From contig RSEF01000021.1 in NCBI GenBank assembly GCA_003993805.1, positions 2,273,704 to 2,337,703 on the forward strand: a stretch of 64,000 bases of DNA, written 5' to 3'. Below are positions 47,531 through 59,964 of this stretch, piece by piece; position 1 is the first letter of the stretch, and each line of letters starts with the position of its first letter. The notes beneath the pieces were generated by a model. It was not told where the DNA came from and ran no database searches. It was given only the letters and a program-made list of their open reading frames with translations. The stretch is from Himantopus leucocephalus (lineage: Eukaryota; Chordata; Aves; Charadriiformes; Recurvirostridae). The position numbers were made by a program, and so were the translations under genes.

Positions 47531-50194
47531 CTTGACCACAATCCAACTACATTATAGGACACGCTGGGGACTACCAGCCCACCACTGCTCACCTGCCAGC
47601 CTTTCCGTGAACACGCCTCCGGGACCCTTCAGGACAGGAATCATGAGTTTGTGGAATAAAAAGTCTATAAAGCCAATGCCATCAAGAGGTGTTTAAACAG
47701 CTAATATAGTCCGCTATCTCATACCAGGGACTCCCTGTCTGCACTCTTTGCCCTCTTCCTTTTGTCTTTGACTCTTGTGAACTCCTTTAAGACTCCTTTG
47801 AGGGCTCACTGTAGTTCCCAAGAACCTTTTCAACACCTTTATACTGAGCTGAAATGGGCCTTTAACGTGCTGAGCTGAGCAGTGCGTCTATACATCCCCT
47901 CGCACGCTCTAAACGCAGAAGGGCTTTGATTTGCTTTTGCTGCACCTCTGCCTTAAAAGATAAAGGCCCTGTCTTCCACATCGCTTTATGTAAATTCGGC
48001 ACGTATGAGACCAGTGTCTTCTAGCAAGTGACTAACGCTGCCCACAGCTGGGCAAACCGCGGCCCTTTCTCTTCCCCCACAAAGCATCAGGGCCCACCAA
48101 CAACTCCAAGCCCGCTGGAAATTGGTAACGGGGGCCACACGGGCATCCCGGAATACTTTTTCTATCTTGCCTTCCAAGCTACTTCAAACAGTGTTTTTCT
48201 GTTCTATTTTAAATGGTGAATGCAGGGAGGAGGGAGGGGAGGGAGGAAAAGAACACGAGAGGAACAAAAATAAGATTAAAATAAAAGACCATATAGGGAG
48301 CCCACAGAAAAACAAATGTCAAGGCCCAATTCCCATGTCGTCTCAACCACTGTGAACCCAGAGCCCCTTCATTTAACTTAGAGAGATCAAACTGTGGCTT
48401 ATAATTTTTACAGCACCTTTGTCTGGCCCAGCATTTAGAGGAAGTGGGGAAAGTAGAAGGAAAATTATTCTGTACAGGCTTCCTGAAAACTATGAGGGAC
48501 TTTTGTGGTAGCAGCAGCAGGGTAAAACAGAGCTGTATTTAGAAGAAATCCACCATAAAAATCAAATTCTTTTTGCAACCCCCCTGACCACTCTGGTCCC
48601 CACACCCAGCCGTACCCATCGCTGGATGGGGAAGGGATGTATCGGTGGTTAACAAAGGCCACAGGAGCTCCTTCACCCTGTGCAGAGCCCCCTTCTCCTT
48701 TCAGAGATACCTTTGCAGTAGGTTCTGGAATCAAAAACAAGGGCTTTTGCATCCTTTAGTGGAAGCTACACTTTCCCTCCTCTCTCGCACGTACAGTACA
48801 ACCACCAAAGCAAGCAGCAAGGTCCCAGCACAACGGGGCCACGGCCAAGGAGACCTTCTACAGCGGCAGAGGGCTGTGAGCACAGCAGGCTGAGATCAGG
48901 CATCCTTTTGGGTAAGCCAGCGGGAAAAACTCCTGCAGGCGGCAGCAGCAGAAGGGACGAGTGGCCAGGGAGCGTGAAGATAGGCTGACACCCTCCCAAA
49001 CGTGAAGAAATTGCTGTAGCAATCGTGCCAGGCTCTTACCCAGGGCACCGGAGTCCCCTGCCTCAAGATGGGCAATCTCAGACCCAAAGGGCCAAATCTG
49101 TGATGCAAACCTGATGAGTTGGACGTTGCAAAACCTTCGACCCCCAAATTATCAAACATTTAACATCATTGCAGGTTGCAGAGACACTGCTGGTCATGAC
49201 CACGTCTTTTGATTGCCAGCTCAGCATCACATTAGCCGTATCCTGGTGTTCCCTTCACTGCACCCAGTCCCGGGAGAGCCCAAGCGATGACTACCATTTG
49301 CCAGGGCTGAACTCCAGCTGAACCCTGGGAGGCCAAGGTTGCCGAACACTAACAAGTGGCATTGTACGAGTACCGAGCCAAGCTGGCAACGCGGCATGGT
49401 CTGGCAAGGCACGTGTTTCTGGTTACTGCCCCTGAACTGGGCAACTCAGAAGGTTTTCCGCTCGTATGTGTCAAAATATCCTGTGATAATGGTAAATACC
49501 AGCTCACCGCTGCTCCAGAGTAGCCCTCCGGAGCTAAGATGCTCCTCTAAGGAAGAAAGCAACAGATCTGCAACGCACAGTGTCCCTTCACCCTCTTGAC
49601 TTTAAGGAAAGTATCTCCAATGGCTGCTCCCAGCCCATGCGGGCGGCCTGCCTTGTGAGGAGCTGCTGAGAGGGGAGATCAGGAACACATCAGACCCACT
49701 TTTCCAGCAATTGCTCACACCTTACGGAGGTCTCCCCTCTCTCCAGGCTCTGCACACCCTCTACAGTTCCCGAGGTGAATCTGTGGGACTCACTCAACAC
49801 TGTGTGACACCACATTTCTATTTGGTCTCCAGGTTGTTATTATTAGCACGCGTGCAGGGAGCGGTTCCAGAGCTTCAAAGTCAAAAGCAAGGCAGCGGTC
49901 CAGGTCACCCAGATGGGATACAAGACCTTAAGCGAAAAAAACCCCACCTTATGCTGCTTGCAGGTATTTTTGGTTTGGATTTCTGATCAAGTGGAGCACT
50001 GCCCACAAGCAAATTAACACATACTGTTCAACCAAGCCGACGCGGCCTTAACTCATCTAAGGTTATTACTTCTGCTGCAGTAATCCCCAGCGGCCTCGAA
50101 CTGCCACTGGACATGGTAAGTCACTTGTTAGTGAGTCCTTTCCCCAAAGAACTAACAAATCCTTACGTTGCTTGTTAAGGGTGCACAGCAAAGA
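47531..50194. other. Non-genic DNA, nothing recognised
   Basis: Unique sequence with moderate GC between 48.0 and 49.9 kb. Frames of 95 codons or fewer lack recognisable domains. It contains a G-rich tract at 48225-48243. Confidence 0.5.
48225..48243 (+). repeat. G-quadruplex-capable purine tract
   Basis: Four G-runs (48225-48227, 48232-48234, 48236-48239, 48241-48243) with loops AGGA, A and A fit the standard G-quadruplex pattern. Confidence 0.75.
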
Positions 50195-50290
50195 GAAGAA
50201 ATGACCGTGCAAAGGTTACCCTGCAGGGTAGCGGCAGAGCCAGAAATCTTGCCTTCCTGAATGCCAGTCCTGTATCCACGAAGCCAGCCT
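50195..50290 (-). mobile_element. MIR-like SINE relic
   Basis: In the plus strand the order 'gcaaaggttaccctgcaggg', 'agcggcagagccagaaat' and 'gccagtcctgtatccac' parallels the reverse complement of MIR ('gcaaggtcac...agtggcagagccaggaat...ccagt...'). It is strongly diverged. Identification is by remembered consensus. Confidence 0.5.
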
Positions 50291-50690
50291 AGCTAGGAAC
50301 AGGTTAGTCCAAACCACGCACGTCTGCCCCGAGTGCAACCAAAAAGGTGTTAAATAGAATTAAATAAAATCTCAGCATCCACTGCTTGCATTATACATTA
50401 CATTCAATATTAAACTGGTTTAGCAGTTTGTTTGCTGCCTTGGAGTTTAGCAGCACAAAGCACTTTAACAAGAAGTATAAAACCCTTTGCCCTTCACCAG
50501 TCTTTGCCCAAAGCCACTAAATGACACGATAACTATTATACATAGAAGCTCACCGTGTTTTTCTAATGGGTTTTTGTTTCAAGCATCCTTAACTTCCCAA
50601 GCCCCAGGTCAGGCTAACATAAAAGCACACGTATTCAGGAAGCTTCTATGCTTTAAGATTGCTGCATTTTGGCAGCAGCACTAACTCTTC
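50291..50690. other. Non-genic spacer
   Basis: No feature is recognised between the MIR relic and the MEF2-site block. Confidence 0.5.
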
Positions 50691-50799
50691 ACAAAATTAC
50701 TCCTTTTCCTCAAATAACCCACTTAAATATATATAGAAAAAACTTGTGTATATAAGTTGCAGTCACTGCAATAACACAACTCCTAATTGAGATAATGTC

Positions 50800-50910
50800 A
50801 GGTGTTCTATTTATAGGGCCTTTCAGTTGAACACGCAGGTGTGTGCATTTGCTTCTAAATATCTACAGAGTCTCTATAAATAGAGAGATTGTTTCCCATC
50901 GTCAGCTGTT
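50800..50910. promoter_or_regulatory. Candidate enhancer with two MEF2 boxes and an E-box
   Basis: Two perfect matches to the MEF2 consensus (YTA, four A/T, TAR) lie 67 bp apart: CTATTTATAG at 50807-50816 and CTATAAATAG at 50874-50883. An E-box CAGCTG follows at 50903-50908. MEF2 sites paired with E-boxes are a known signature of muscle and some neural enhancers. The surrounding 50.7-50.95 kb is complex and repeat-free. Function is inferred from motifs alone. Confidence 0.35.
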
Positions 50911-53900
50911 TGACAGTTCATATTAACCTGGTTAATGTTAGATGTTATGAATCAGTTCTTACACAGAGGATTTTCCCCAGATAAATCTCTCAAAACATAA
51001 TCATGCCAACTCACTACTGATTGTTACACAGATGCAGTACTTTAGAGGCAGCATAATCCATTTGTTGAGGGAAATATACTTAGACTTTTGTCCTGACCCA
51101 GCACATACGAGGTACAACTGACAGGCCAAGGGGTCAAAGTCTCCCCTTTATCAACACGCACTTGGCAGAAATGTAAACTTCCCTATATATGGCTTCATAA
51201 ATTTGTTTGAACTTACTGAAAAACCGTCTAAAGATGTCTCAAGGAGTGAAAACTCACTGGCGTTTCAGCCTCAGGTTCTGAATAAGAAGGGCAACCCAGG
51301 TGCATTATGCTGTGGAAGAATTATTTTTTTCTTCCGTCTATTGTTTTTAAGTTTTTGGGGGAGAACAACTGTGTTAAGGTTAGCATATTGGGTATCTTTC
51401 CATAACAACGGAGAGGAAAAAGTAAAAGTAACAAAAGATTTTTTTCATATAAATGTAATTGGTTTGATAGTGAACTGCTTATTTATTTACAGAAAAAACA
51501 ATCAGTGCAAATCCAAATTAAAAGATTACACAGCACCTAATCACCTGCCGTCACTGGCTGCCTCAGTTGCAGAAGGTAGACGAGGGAAGAGCAGGTAAGA
51601 CAGGCAAGAAATAAACCCAGAAGAGAAGCAATGTTATCAGAAGGAATGACTGACAGCAAGACAGGCAACCAGCAGTGCCGAACATTTCTGAGTGTGGATC
51701 AGTAAAAGCCAACCGGACTCCGGAGAACAAAGCTCCTGGCCTCACACGCTTCTGCAATTTCTGCAGCTCTTTACAAGATGTTTTCTAATAGAGAATTGTT
51801 CAGAAAGTTTGAGTCTGAAGTTTCCTTGTAAGATAAAAAAAATCTTGGGTTCGGGTGAAAGAAAACATGTAAATTCTTTCACGATATATTTTGCGTATTC
51901 CTTTCTTTCCTATTTCTGCAGCCAACCTTGCCCTAGAGCACAGTGTGACCACTGGAGTACAGCAGAACATCTGCTGAAGGATCTGGAAACTATTCAGTGG
52001 GCAACAGTGACCACTCAGGAAAGGATGACCGAGGTGAAACTCTGGGGCTCCAGGCTGGTGTTCCATCTGGAAAGCACAATAGCCAAATTCAGGTCAGATC
52101 CAAAAGCCAAAATGGGTTTGTCACAGGCTGAAATTCTAATTGAGCCTAAAGGCAAAATGAAGGATTGCCAACGGCTATAAAACACCAAAGCCAACAACAA
52201 CAAATTAGGTGTGCATTTAGACTTCATACCTGCAGTGAAGTGGTTTTTATTTGGCAAGAGAAATACCTGGAGCAGCAGGATATTAAAGGCTACCAAGCAG
52301 ATATGCTCAAAGACAAATAAGCCAGTACCAATCAGAACACCAGAAGTGGAAGGAAACCATAAGAAATCTTAAAGATGCAGCTGGTAACACCACAGTGGTG
52401 TGATACAGTCAGGGGAAAGTTTAGGATAATTTTAAGCAGACTCATGCAAAAACACCTGTATTTTTTTTTTTTCTGAATAGAGGGACTTTTAAAACAAAGT
52501 CCTCAGTAAAGCAAATAGAAACACATACCAGAATTCTGCTGGCAGCCAGTCTGATGCAGCGCTCTTCACGTTTTACTGCCCTGCGGATCTTGTGTGTGTG
52601 GGTCTGATGCAGTAGAGAAACCTAGACTGCGCCTCAGAAGTCAGAGCCACATCCCCTGGGTAAAGAACATACCCGAGGCTCTTTCCTAAGGGACTAATGA
52701 AATCGCTTTACCTGACCAGTCATAGGCTTCAAAGAGGAGGAATTTGAGATGTGGTTTTTGTCTGCAAAAAAGGCAAGACAACAGCCAGAGACAGAAAGAG
52801 GAAGGAAAGAGGGGGAAGAACTAAGAAGGAAGTACCAGTTCTTTGACACCTTTTTGATGGAGTTAGATTTGCAAAGCAGAACATGCCCCCTTCCCTTTCA
52901 CTAGCCTGCCCTGTCTAATCTGATTTTAAAAGAACTCCTTGAAATGAATCATCACTCTCTGCCACATGTGCTGCAGTAGTTTTGCCTTCGAGGGGTTCTG
53001 CACGTTCACCTTTGCACCGTGCTCTAGATACACCTCCGCAGCGCCGCGCAGGGTGCAGCAGGAGCAGTTGTGGCCGTAAACCCCAGCCAAGCCTGGGATG
53101 GAGGTGCTTAAAGTGCCATCAAAGGGATGGACACAAATGGCAGCTGCCCTTCAGCGTAGCGTTTGCAGGATATGGTGAGGTGGCCCCTGGAGACCAATGA
53201 TTTCAAAGCAGGCCAGAGTCCAGGTTTGAAATCCCCCTCTAATGGGTATGTAAATGCCTCGGGTTTTGCTTTCGCTGCTACTAACAGTTTGCCAGCAAAC
53301 TTATCTTATTCGTTGAGCCCAGTTTCTCTCTCATTTATCCCCCCAAAACCCACAGGGGCTTGATTTTTATGAGGTGCTGAGCAACCACAGCTCCTGTTCA
53401 CTTACCCTGCGGTTGGAGGTGGGAGGGCAGGGATGCTCAGCTCAGCACCTCCGAGAAGCAGACCCCGAGGAAGGACACCGTGCACGTCCTTAAGGAATAC
53501 ACAAACTGGCTGAGCGACTGGGCACCTATAGCCGGGACCCTCAGCCTCACACCACCTGAGAAGCAGGTAGTCTCCTGGACCTGCACATTCGAGTTGCCAC
53601 CTGGCTCTTTACCAATGAAAGAGGGAAAGAACAAGCTTTGGAGAAAGGTTTCTCTTGGCGTACAGCTCTGCCCTACTTTATACAAACAGACGAGTTGCCT
53701 GCTCTACACTCTACCTGGTAATATAACTTAATTCAAGGGCTAAAGACGTTCTCCAGCGGTAACGCCGGCGGTTGTACTCGGTAAACTGAGCCTCTCTTAC
53801 TTACTGTGACAGCATGATGCTGTCAAGACGGCGCAGAAGGTGTCTAATTCCTGTGCTTCCCTGTGCTTGAAATCACAGTAAGAAATACCTCCCTTTTTGT

Positions 53901-54061
53901 TGGACAAGCAGTTGTCCACATGTTCATAACCTGCTGGTCTGGGGAGTGCAGTGACGGGACAAGCAGCGAGAGAGAGCGTGCGAGCCGCCCCCCTCGCCCC
54001 ATCCGGGCTCTCCAGGGAGCTGCAGGGCAGCACCAGAGCACCCAGTGAGAGCCAGTGCTCC
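50911..54061. other. Non-genic DNA, nothing recognised
   Basis: Unique sequence. The longest frame (162 codons, 51692-52180) shows no recognisable domain and overlaps two opposite-strand frames of 88 and 93 codons. Purine-rich tracts near 52780-52835 are low-complexity. No gene is supported. Confidence 0.5.
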
Positions 54062-54333
54062 TCACAGGATCCCAGACTGGTCCAGGCTGGAAGGGCCCTC
54101 TGGAGCTCACCCAGTGCCACCCCCTGCCAGAGCAGGGTCACCTCCAGCAGTGGCACAGGACGGCGTCCAGGCGGGTTTGGGATGTCTCCAGAGTGGGAGA
54201 CTCCCCCACCTCTCTGGGCAGCCCATGCCACTGCTCTGCCACCCTCACAGCAAAGAAGTCCCTCCTCAGGTTCAGATGGAACTTCCTATGGTCAAGTTTG
54301 TGCCCGTTACCTCTTGTCCTGTCACTGGGCACC
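54062..54333 (-). mobile_element. CR1 LINE, 5'-truncated 3' end
   Basis: Read on the minus strand this is the typical avian CR1 3' region: 'gtgacaggacaagaggtaac', then 'tccatctgaacctgaggagg', 'tgcccagagaggtgggggag', 'ctggagacatcccaaacc', 'tggcagggggtggcactggg' and 'cccttccagcctggacc'. CR1 is the dominant non-LTR retrotransposon of birds and is usually truncated at its 5' end, as here (about 270 bp). No reverse-transcriptase or endonuclease sequence remains, and the open frames crossing it are not genes. It is moderately diverged from the consensus I remember. The terminal short 3' repeat is not obvious, so the 3' boundary near 54062 is approximate. Confidence 0.93.
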
Positions 54334-54554
54334 TGCAGCTCTTGCACCTTTCAAGGTCCCAGAACATCTCCCGGGTGGGATCCAAGAGGATTGCTTTTAT
54401 AGGCACCTCAGGAAAAAAAAAAAAGTCACCTCAAAGCAAGAAAAATCTATTTTTGACGCTTGTATTATCTTTGCTGTTTGTGAGAGCCAGCTATAATTGA
54501 GACAGTGCTGTGCATAGGTGGCAAATGCCACATAATACAGTCTGTGTCAGGAGA
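54334..54554. other. Spacer between CR1 and a MIR relic
   Basis: Short unique stretch with a 13-A homopolymer (54412-54424). Nothing else was recognised. Confidence 0.5.
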
Positions 54555-54645
54555 GAACAATGAAGAGACTTGCCCAAGGTCACGCAGGGAGCTCGTAACA
54601 AGACCGTGAACAGATCCCAGATGTCCTGCATCCCAGTCCACCTTG
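54555..54645 (-). mobile_element. MIR SINE relic
   Basis: The plus strand reads AGACTTGCCCAAGGTCACGC (54565-54584), matching the reverse complement of the MIR phrase 'gtgaccttgggcaagtc'. It is followed by 'agatcccagatgtcctgcatcccagtccacc', paralleling the 'aacccaggtctcctgactcccagtcc' part of MIR. This is the clearest MIR copy in the window. Confidence 0.72.
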
Positions 54646-55194
54646 TCAGACATGATAGTCTTCATTTTCTTCCTCTTGTATATGATTAAGTTTCACAGGT
54701 GGATAACAGTGTCGCTGACCAGTGCAGATGCGCTCCTTGCCCGTTGACAGTCTGATATCCGTGAGGCAGATGATGGGAACAGTAGACATTCCCATGTTCC
54801 AATTGACAAGGTAAAAAAGGATTTGACAGCTAAATCTAACCAGTCTCCCCTTTGCTGCGCCGCGCTGTCTGTACGGACGGAGTAACCACCACTCCTGCTG
54901 GGAGAGCGCAGCACACAGCCAGCTATTTTTCCAGCAGTGTCCTGAAGCTTCTCGATAAAGAAATTAAAGAAGTTGCTTCCATTTTGATCTACCAGTGCAA
55001 ATGCAACCGCAGCTGAATAAGGGCTGGCAGGCTTACCTCCACGGGTATGAGACTATTCTCTGTGTTGCTAACCATTCTTTTTTCCTCGCTCTTAGTATTG
55101 CTCAGAACAACGACTGCACTTCTCCTGACAGTTAGCGGACAGAGGGAGAAGGTGGGATTTAGTGAACAGGGCAGTAACTGAGACTCTCCTTATC
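54646..55194. other. Non-genic spacer
   Basis: No feature is recognised. A small CpG-containing patch lies at 54855-54890. Confidence 0.5.
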
Positions 55195-55255
55195 GGAGCC
55201 ACAGACCGATGTATGACCACAGGCAAGTTACTTCTCGCTTCACCACTGTTTCTTT
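55195..55255 (+). mobile_element. Possible MIR SINE relic (core)
   Basis: GTATGACCACAGGCAAGTTA at 55211-55230 resembles the MIR core 'tgtgaccttgggcaagtcac' in sense orientation. Flanks are too diverged to confirm. It lies about 550 bp from an oppositely oriented MIR. Confidence 0.42.
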
Positions 55256-56715
55256 TTTGACCTTTTTCTTCTTAGGTTAGGCTAATGATGGGATCTTTGA
55301 CCACCTGCTTTGGCAGATCTTACACACCTAAGCTGTTTTTCAAGCAGACCGAAGCCCGCTTTGCAGCACCGTGTGTTTCACTGTGCGTCCCTACAGCACC
55401 TTGCCTGTTGGGACAGTGGTTTCAGCTGAGACTGGCACGAGACCCAAAATGCAAATTAGTATTTCACATAATTAGGAAATCCCATTCAAATAATTGTTTC
55501 CCTTAATTTCTGTGTCATCGTTAAAAAAGTAACATTGTCAAATGATTTAAGATGCCGATTACAAAACCAAACCAGAAGTGTTCAGTAACACCAGTAAGAA
55601 AAAAATTCCTCTGTGCCAAAATTTACATTAAGAAAAAATTAGGTGTTTACTCTGGCAGCGCTACAACTTTTCTCTCTGAACTTTGTAAAACTTCATCCCC
55701 ACATGGATTGACTTCTACATTATCTGACATTTCCTCATTAGCTTCTTTCCTTTCTCTCTTTTCTTTGCAAAAAAGGCCCTTGAGTCTAACAATGTCAGAA
55801 GTCTCTGAAATTTGACAGATCTTACATTTCCAGCTCATTTTCTAATGAGTTTGTACATCAGGACTGATTAGTGTAATAAAGAATTCATGAAGCAAATAAA
55901 TGTAACATGAAGACACCTTGAAGAGAGGAAAGAAAGAGCAAGTCAAATATGTTGAGAAAAGGTCTGGCCTTTTTAACCTTCATTTAATCGTTCTGACAAA
56001 GACACTTCATCAAAGAGACTTGGCAGGTATTTGGACTTTGTGCACATAAATACCAGGCTTTGAACTTTTTCTCCCCTGCATTACCCAGGAGAACCCATCA
56101 TTAGCCTAATTTAGGCAACTTCTTATCAAACCAAGCTTTTGCTAACCATCTACTGACCTGCTAAACACGCCTTAAGTACTGCGAAGGCTGAAACGCGTCC
56201 TTGGTGACCAGCTGGCACGGGCACCCTCCGTATTGCGCGGATGAGCTTTCTCAGCCCTTTCAGTGTAAACACTCACTCTGTTTGTAAATCAACCAGCAAA
56301 CCTCCTGAAGGACAGCAATCATCTCGCAGTCTAAAATCATCAATAAATTAGTCCTGTCTCCATCAATGTAAATCTCAAATAACCCTGCCAAGCAGAAGTA
56401 CTGCAGTTTTTTCCACGATAGGTACTGCTTCCTGAGAAAAAACCCAACAAACAGAGCAGCCTGTTCACCTGTAAGGCTCACATCTCTCTGAATTCACTTG
56501 CATTTTATTTTCACCATATTCAGTATCACTTTTCTGTCACCTTTTACTTAGCTTTTAATAGAGCTTCACCCCCCAAAGTTGTCTGAGCTAAAGAAGTTTG
56601 CACAACGACAATTTCCTTCTGGATACAAACTTTTTCAGGGAAGAATTGGCAAAGAACAACCACCCAGATGTTCAGATCCTATGGGAAGGAAATACCAGTA
56701 TGTTTTAATTTTTTT
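55256..56715. other. Non-genic DNA, nothing recognised
   Basis: AT-rich unique sequence with short frames (87 codons or fewer). Confidence 0.5.
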
Positions 56716-56723
56716 TATCCACA

Positions 56724-56758
56724 GAAGAAAAAAAAAAGCCTTTTTTTTTTTTTTTAAT
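56724..56758. repeat. Adjacent A-run and T-run (imperfect inverted repeat)
   Basis: An A-run is followed after GCC by a long T-run, giving a potential A:T snap-back hairpin. It is low-complexity and probably length-variable or error-prone. Confidence 0.7.
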
Positions 56759-57894
56759 AGGAGTGGATTTAATCTCTCTGCTAAAGAAACTATGAATTTG
56801 AGAAGTTTACATGAAAAACAAGCCAGAGGGTTTTTGACCAGTTTAGTTTGGAATCTCTTCTACGCTGAACATGGCTCTTGGCATCACAGGCCTCAGACTC
56901 AGCACGAAGTTGGCCATGCTATTGTAATAGAAAGTGTAACAGTAACTAATACTAACGAAGAATAATTCTATTACTTATGTTCAGATGCGTAAACTAAAAT
57001 TCCTGAGAATTTCAGTATTCAGATCTATTGCACTGCTGGGCAAGAGTGAATACTGTGAAATACGTCAAGGCAAACTCGCCACTTTCATCCAGGAATCCCT
57101 TCGGTGTTATTTGGTCAGTTTGGGTCACTGTGCCAAAGAGAGAGGCTCTCTCTGGCTTTACCCAAAGGTAATATTGTCAGGGCTCCTTGGGAAGCTGCAA
57201 GATTCCTTTGAATGGGGACTGGATGTAAAATAGTTCAAGAGTCCTTGTCCTTTAGAGACTAGATCTGCATGGGAAGCGACTTTTTTGTTCTTAGGAAGAA
57301 AGCAAAAAGCCACAAGGGAAAAAAAAAAAGGAGAAAGAAAGAAACCAAAGAAACCTCAAACAGTTCAAACGGCGTTTCACCAGCACCTCAGTCCTCAAGA
57401 GCAAGGACCCCTTTGTCATCTTTGGGTGACTGACTTGTCCCATGAACTGGATATGCACAGAGCATCTGAGAGGCAGTGACAGCAAAATTATTCCTCTTGA
57501 GCCGCACCAAAGTTCTGCTATCCTTTGCAAAAATCTCTGGCTGTTTTCTGCACCTGCACTGATCACTGCTGTCGATGAAGGACTCTGTGCACAAACACAC
57601 GGACTGTGCAACGGAGTTGTGTAGCCCAGGAGAGACACCCAACCCCAACACAGCACTCCGGCCACCCGAGCAGTTTAGAACCTCTCGTGACCATGCACCA
57701 TCTGCTTCTGCAATGAGAATCACCTCTTTTCCTATTAAAGCTTTCAAGGTGAGAAGTTTCACTTAAAAAAAAAAAATCTAAATCTGATTGTCCTTGAAAT
57801 TATAAAATTTAATTGCTTTTGAGATGCTTCAGGCTAATGCTTTAAACTAATGCCTATTTTAAAGAATCTCGCAATAAACTGTAGAATAGAAATG
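56759..57894. other. Non-genic DNA, nothing recognised
   Basis: Unique sequence with a purine-rich tract at 57290-57355. Two 124-codon minus-strand frames (57291-57665, 57388-57762) overlap in different phases and show no domain. Confidence 0.5.
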
Positions 57895-58110
57895 TTCCCC
57901 CTCCACTCCACTTCTTATTTTCTGTGCCCTTTTGACCCTATTTGTCCTAGCCACCTTTTTTCCCCCTCTTATTCTCCTTTTACATCTGGTCATATTCTGC
58001 ATCCTCTTTGTTCTTATCTTCCATCGCTTCGGCTCTTCTCTCTCCAAGTTCTGCAATGCTCTGGCCCAAACCCCACCCCTCCTTTGCCTTCCACTTTCAA
58101 AGACATTTAT
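57895..58110. repeat. Polypyrimidine-rich block on the plus strand
   Basis: About 215 bp strongly biased to C and T, with CCTTTTTTCCCCCTC and CTTCGGCTCTTCTCTCTCC-like segments. The bias keeps several overlapping frames open (for example 57850-58125), and these are shadows of composition. It may be a decayed simple repeat or, if transcribed, an intronic polypyrimidine region. Confidence 0.6.
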
Positions 58111-59964
58111 CTACCTCTTCAGTGAATATTACAAGAGAAAAGCTATTTCCTTCATTGTACAGCTGCTCTAGATTTAATGCTACTCTTTGCAGAATTTTCA
58201 TGGACAGTAAAGCTTGTACTATTTCCAAAACGGAAAATACATAGTACAGGTTGATACAGTCAGCGTGTAAGCCACAGACTGATATACTGCGGGGTGCGTT
58301 TGTCTCACGATGCACTTCAACCTTTTTTCCTTCCTTTCTTACACGCTTTTAGAGAACTCGAATAAGCAGCATTGCTATGGTAGCAGGTAACGAACAAGTC
58401 TGTTTTCCAGAAAGCCACAAGAAAAATCAATACAAGTGAGAAGATGGTCAGAAACCTAAACTAGTAAGAGGGTACTGGGGAAAAAGCGTCCGGCCATTTT
58501 GGCATAACAAATCATTTCTAGTATATATGATAAAAACAAGACACAATATAATTAGTATGGACTTGGCAAAATCCCATCATGCTGAACTAAATAAATTATT
58601 CTGTATTTGTTTTATAGCACAGAGAACTATTTATATTGTCGTCACAGTGCTTGAGGGATAACTCTTTCCTGGAGTAACTCTACATACCACAGTGGTGCAA
58701 TATTGGCCCTTCATTTTTAACTCAGGCCTTTCAAACCGTGGCCTGAATCCGGCTCATTTCACCGCTTTTGCACCTCTCTTCTGCAAAATCACAGAAATGC
58801 CGCAGGCGCGCCTGGGCGAGACGGAAATCTCCTGGTCCCAGCTCCCCGCAGAGCCGGGGCTCGGTCACGGCAGAGCTGGACAGAGACTTTCTCCAAGAAC
58901 TTTTATGCAAAAAGATGCTTCCCAGTTTTTCTCTTTTTGACCAAATTGGCCAGCAAACAAACTGAAGCTTTTTCTGTCTTTCCCCCTCCCCACATTTCCA
59001 GTAGCCAAATGGAAAAGGGAAACTCCATAATGTTTCTTAAAACAAAAGTTTCCATATGTTTTTCTGAATGGTGTCCAACTACTCACCGTCCCTAAAGACA
59101 CAGAAACTCCTTTTCAAGACCTTAGTTTTGAAACCTTCGAAGTTGCTTGGTTGTCAGGGACAAATCTTTCCCGGCTGACCCCGAGCACCCCCGCCTCCAT
59201 CACCCAGCCTGCCCCGGCACTGTTGGTGCCCTGCTCGGGGCTCCGGCAGCTCCCACAGGTCTCCTCAACGCTGTGTGACACCAACCGAGGTAAACTTCCA
59301 GGTAATTCCACCACCTCACCACTTCTGTTAATAAACTTCTTGATTTGGACTAACCACATGAAACAGTTTTACCGCAGCAGCAGAAACATTCGCTGTCACA
59401 CAGGAGGGTGGCTGTTCAGGGACACCTTTTTTCCCCACAGAGGAGCGAGTTTCTGCGTGAAACTCTGGTTCCCAGTTACCCAAGAGGGGACAGTGATGGT
59501 TACGAAATCATCTGAAAGCCGTTGGGGGCAAAGGCCAAACTGACGATGAGAGAGGACCCTCAGCATCCACACGGTTCTTGCTTTGACCTCGGCTGCGGTA
59601 ATTAATCCACATTTAAAAGCACCCTGCAAACTCTGCCGGACGCAGGCTCTCTTTTTGGGTTGACTAGACCCAAAAGTTTTGTGTTGAAATTCAGCTTTTG
59701 GAACAAAACCAACTTTTTACAAAACAAAGTCAAGAGTTTTGGTTGCGATGAGGTAGGAGATAGAAACACATGCAACTGCCCTCTTTCAGGCTTAGCTCTT
59801 TTTTTAGCTCTGGTTTTAGCAAGAGTAAAAGAACATTTTTACGCTTTAAAATATAAAATATTTATGAAAACTGCTAATCCAAAATTATAGCTTAAAGACA
59901 GAAGCTGACGGTCCAAAATAATAGTGAGACTAACCTCATAAAAGGCAAGGTCAAAAGGGAGGGT
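58111..59964. other. Non-genic DNA, nothing recognised
   Basis: Unique sequence with a small GC-rich patch at 58800-58870. The 130-codon frame at 59151-59543 has no recognisable domain. Confidence 0.5.

Noticed and set aside
51182..51193. CCTATATATGG resembling an SRF CArG box
   Set aside because: It has seven A/T bases between CC and GG, whereas the CArG consensus needs six.
51692..52180. 162-codon frame
   Set aside because: No recognisable domain. The DNA is also open on the opposite strand, and length is not exceptional given the number of frames in 64 kb.
53951..54500. Overlapping plus-strand frames of 181, 151 and 115 codons
   Set aside because: They run through the antisense of the non-coding CR1 3' end and so are shadows of a retroposon.
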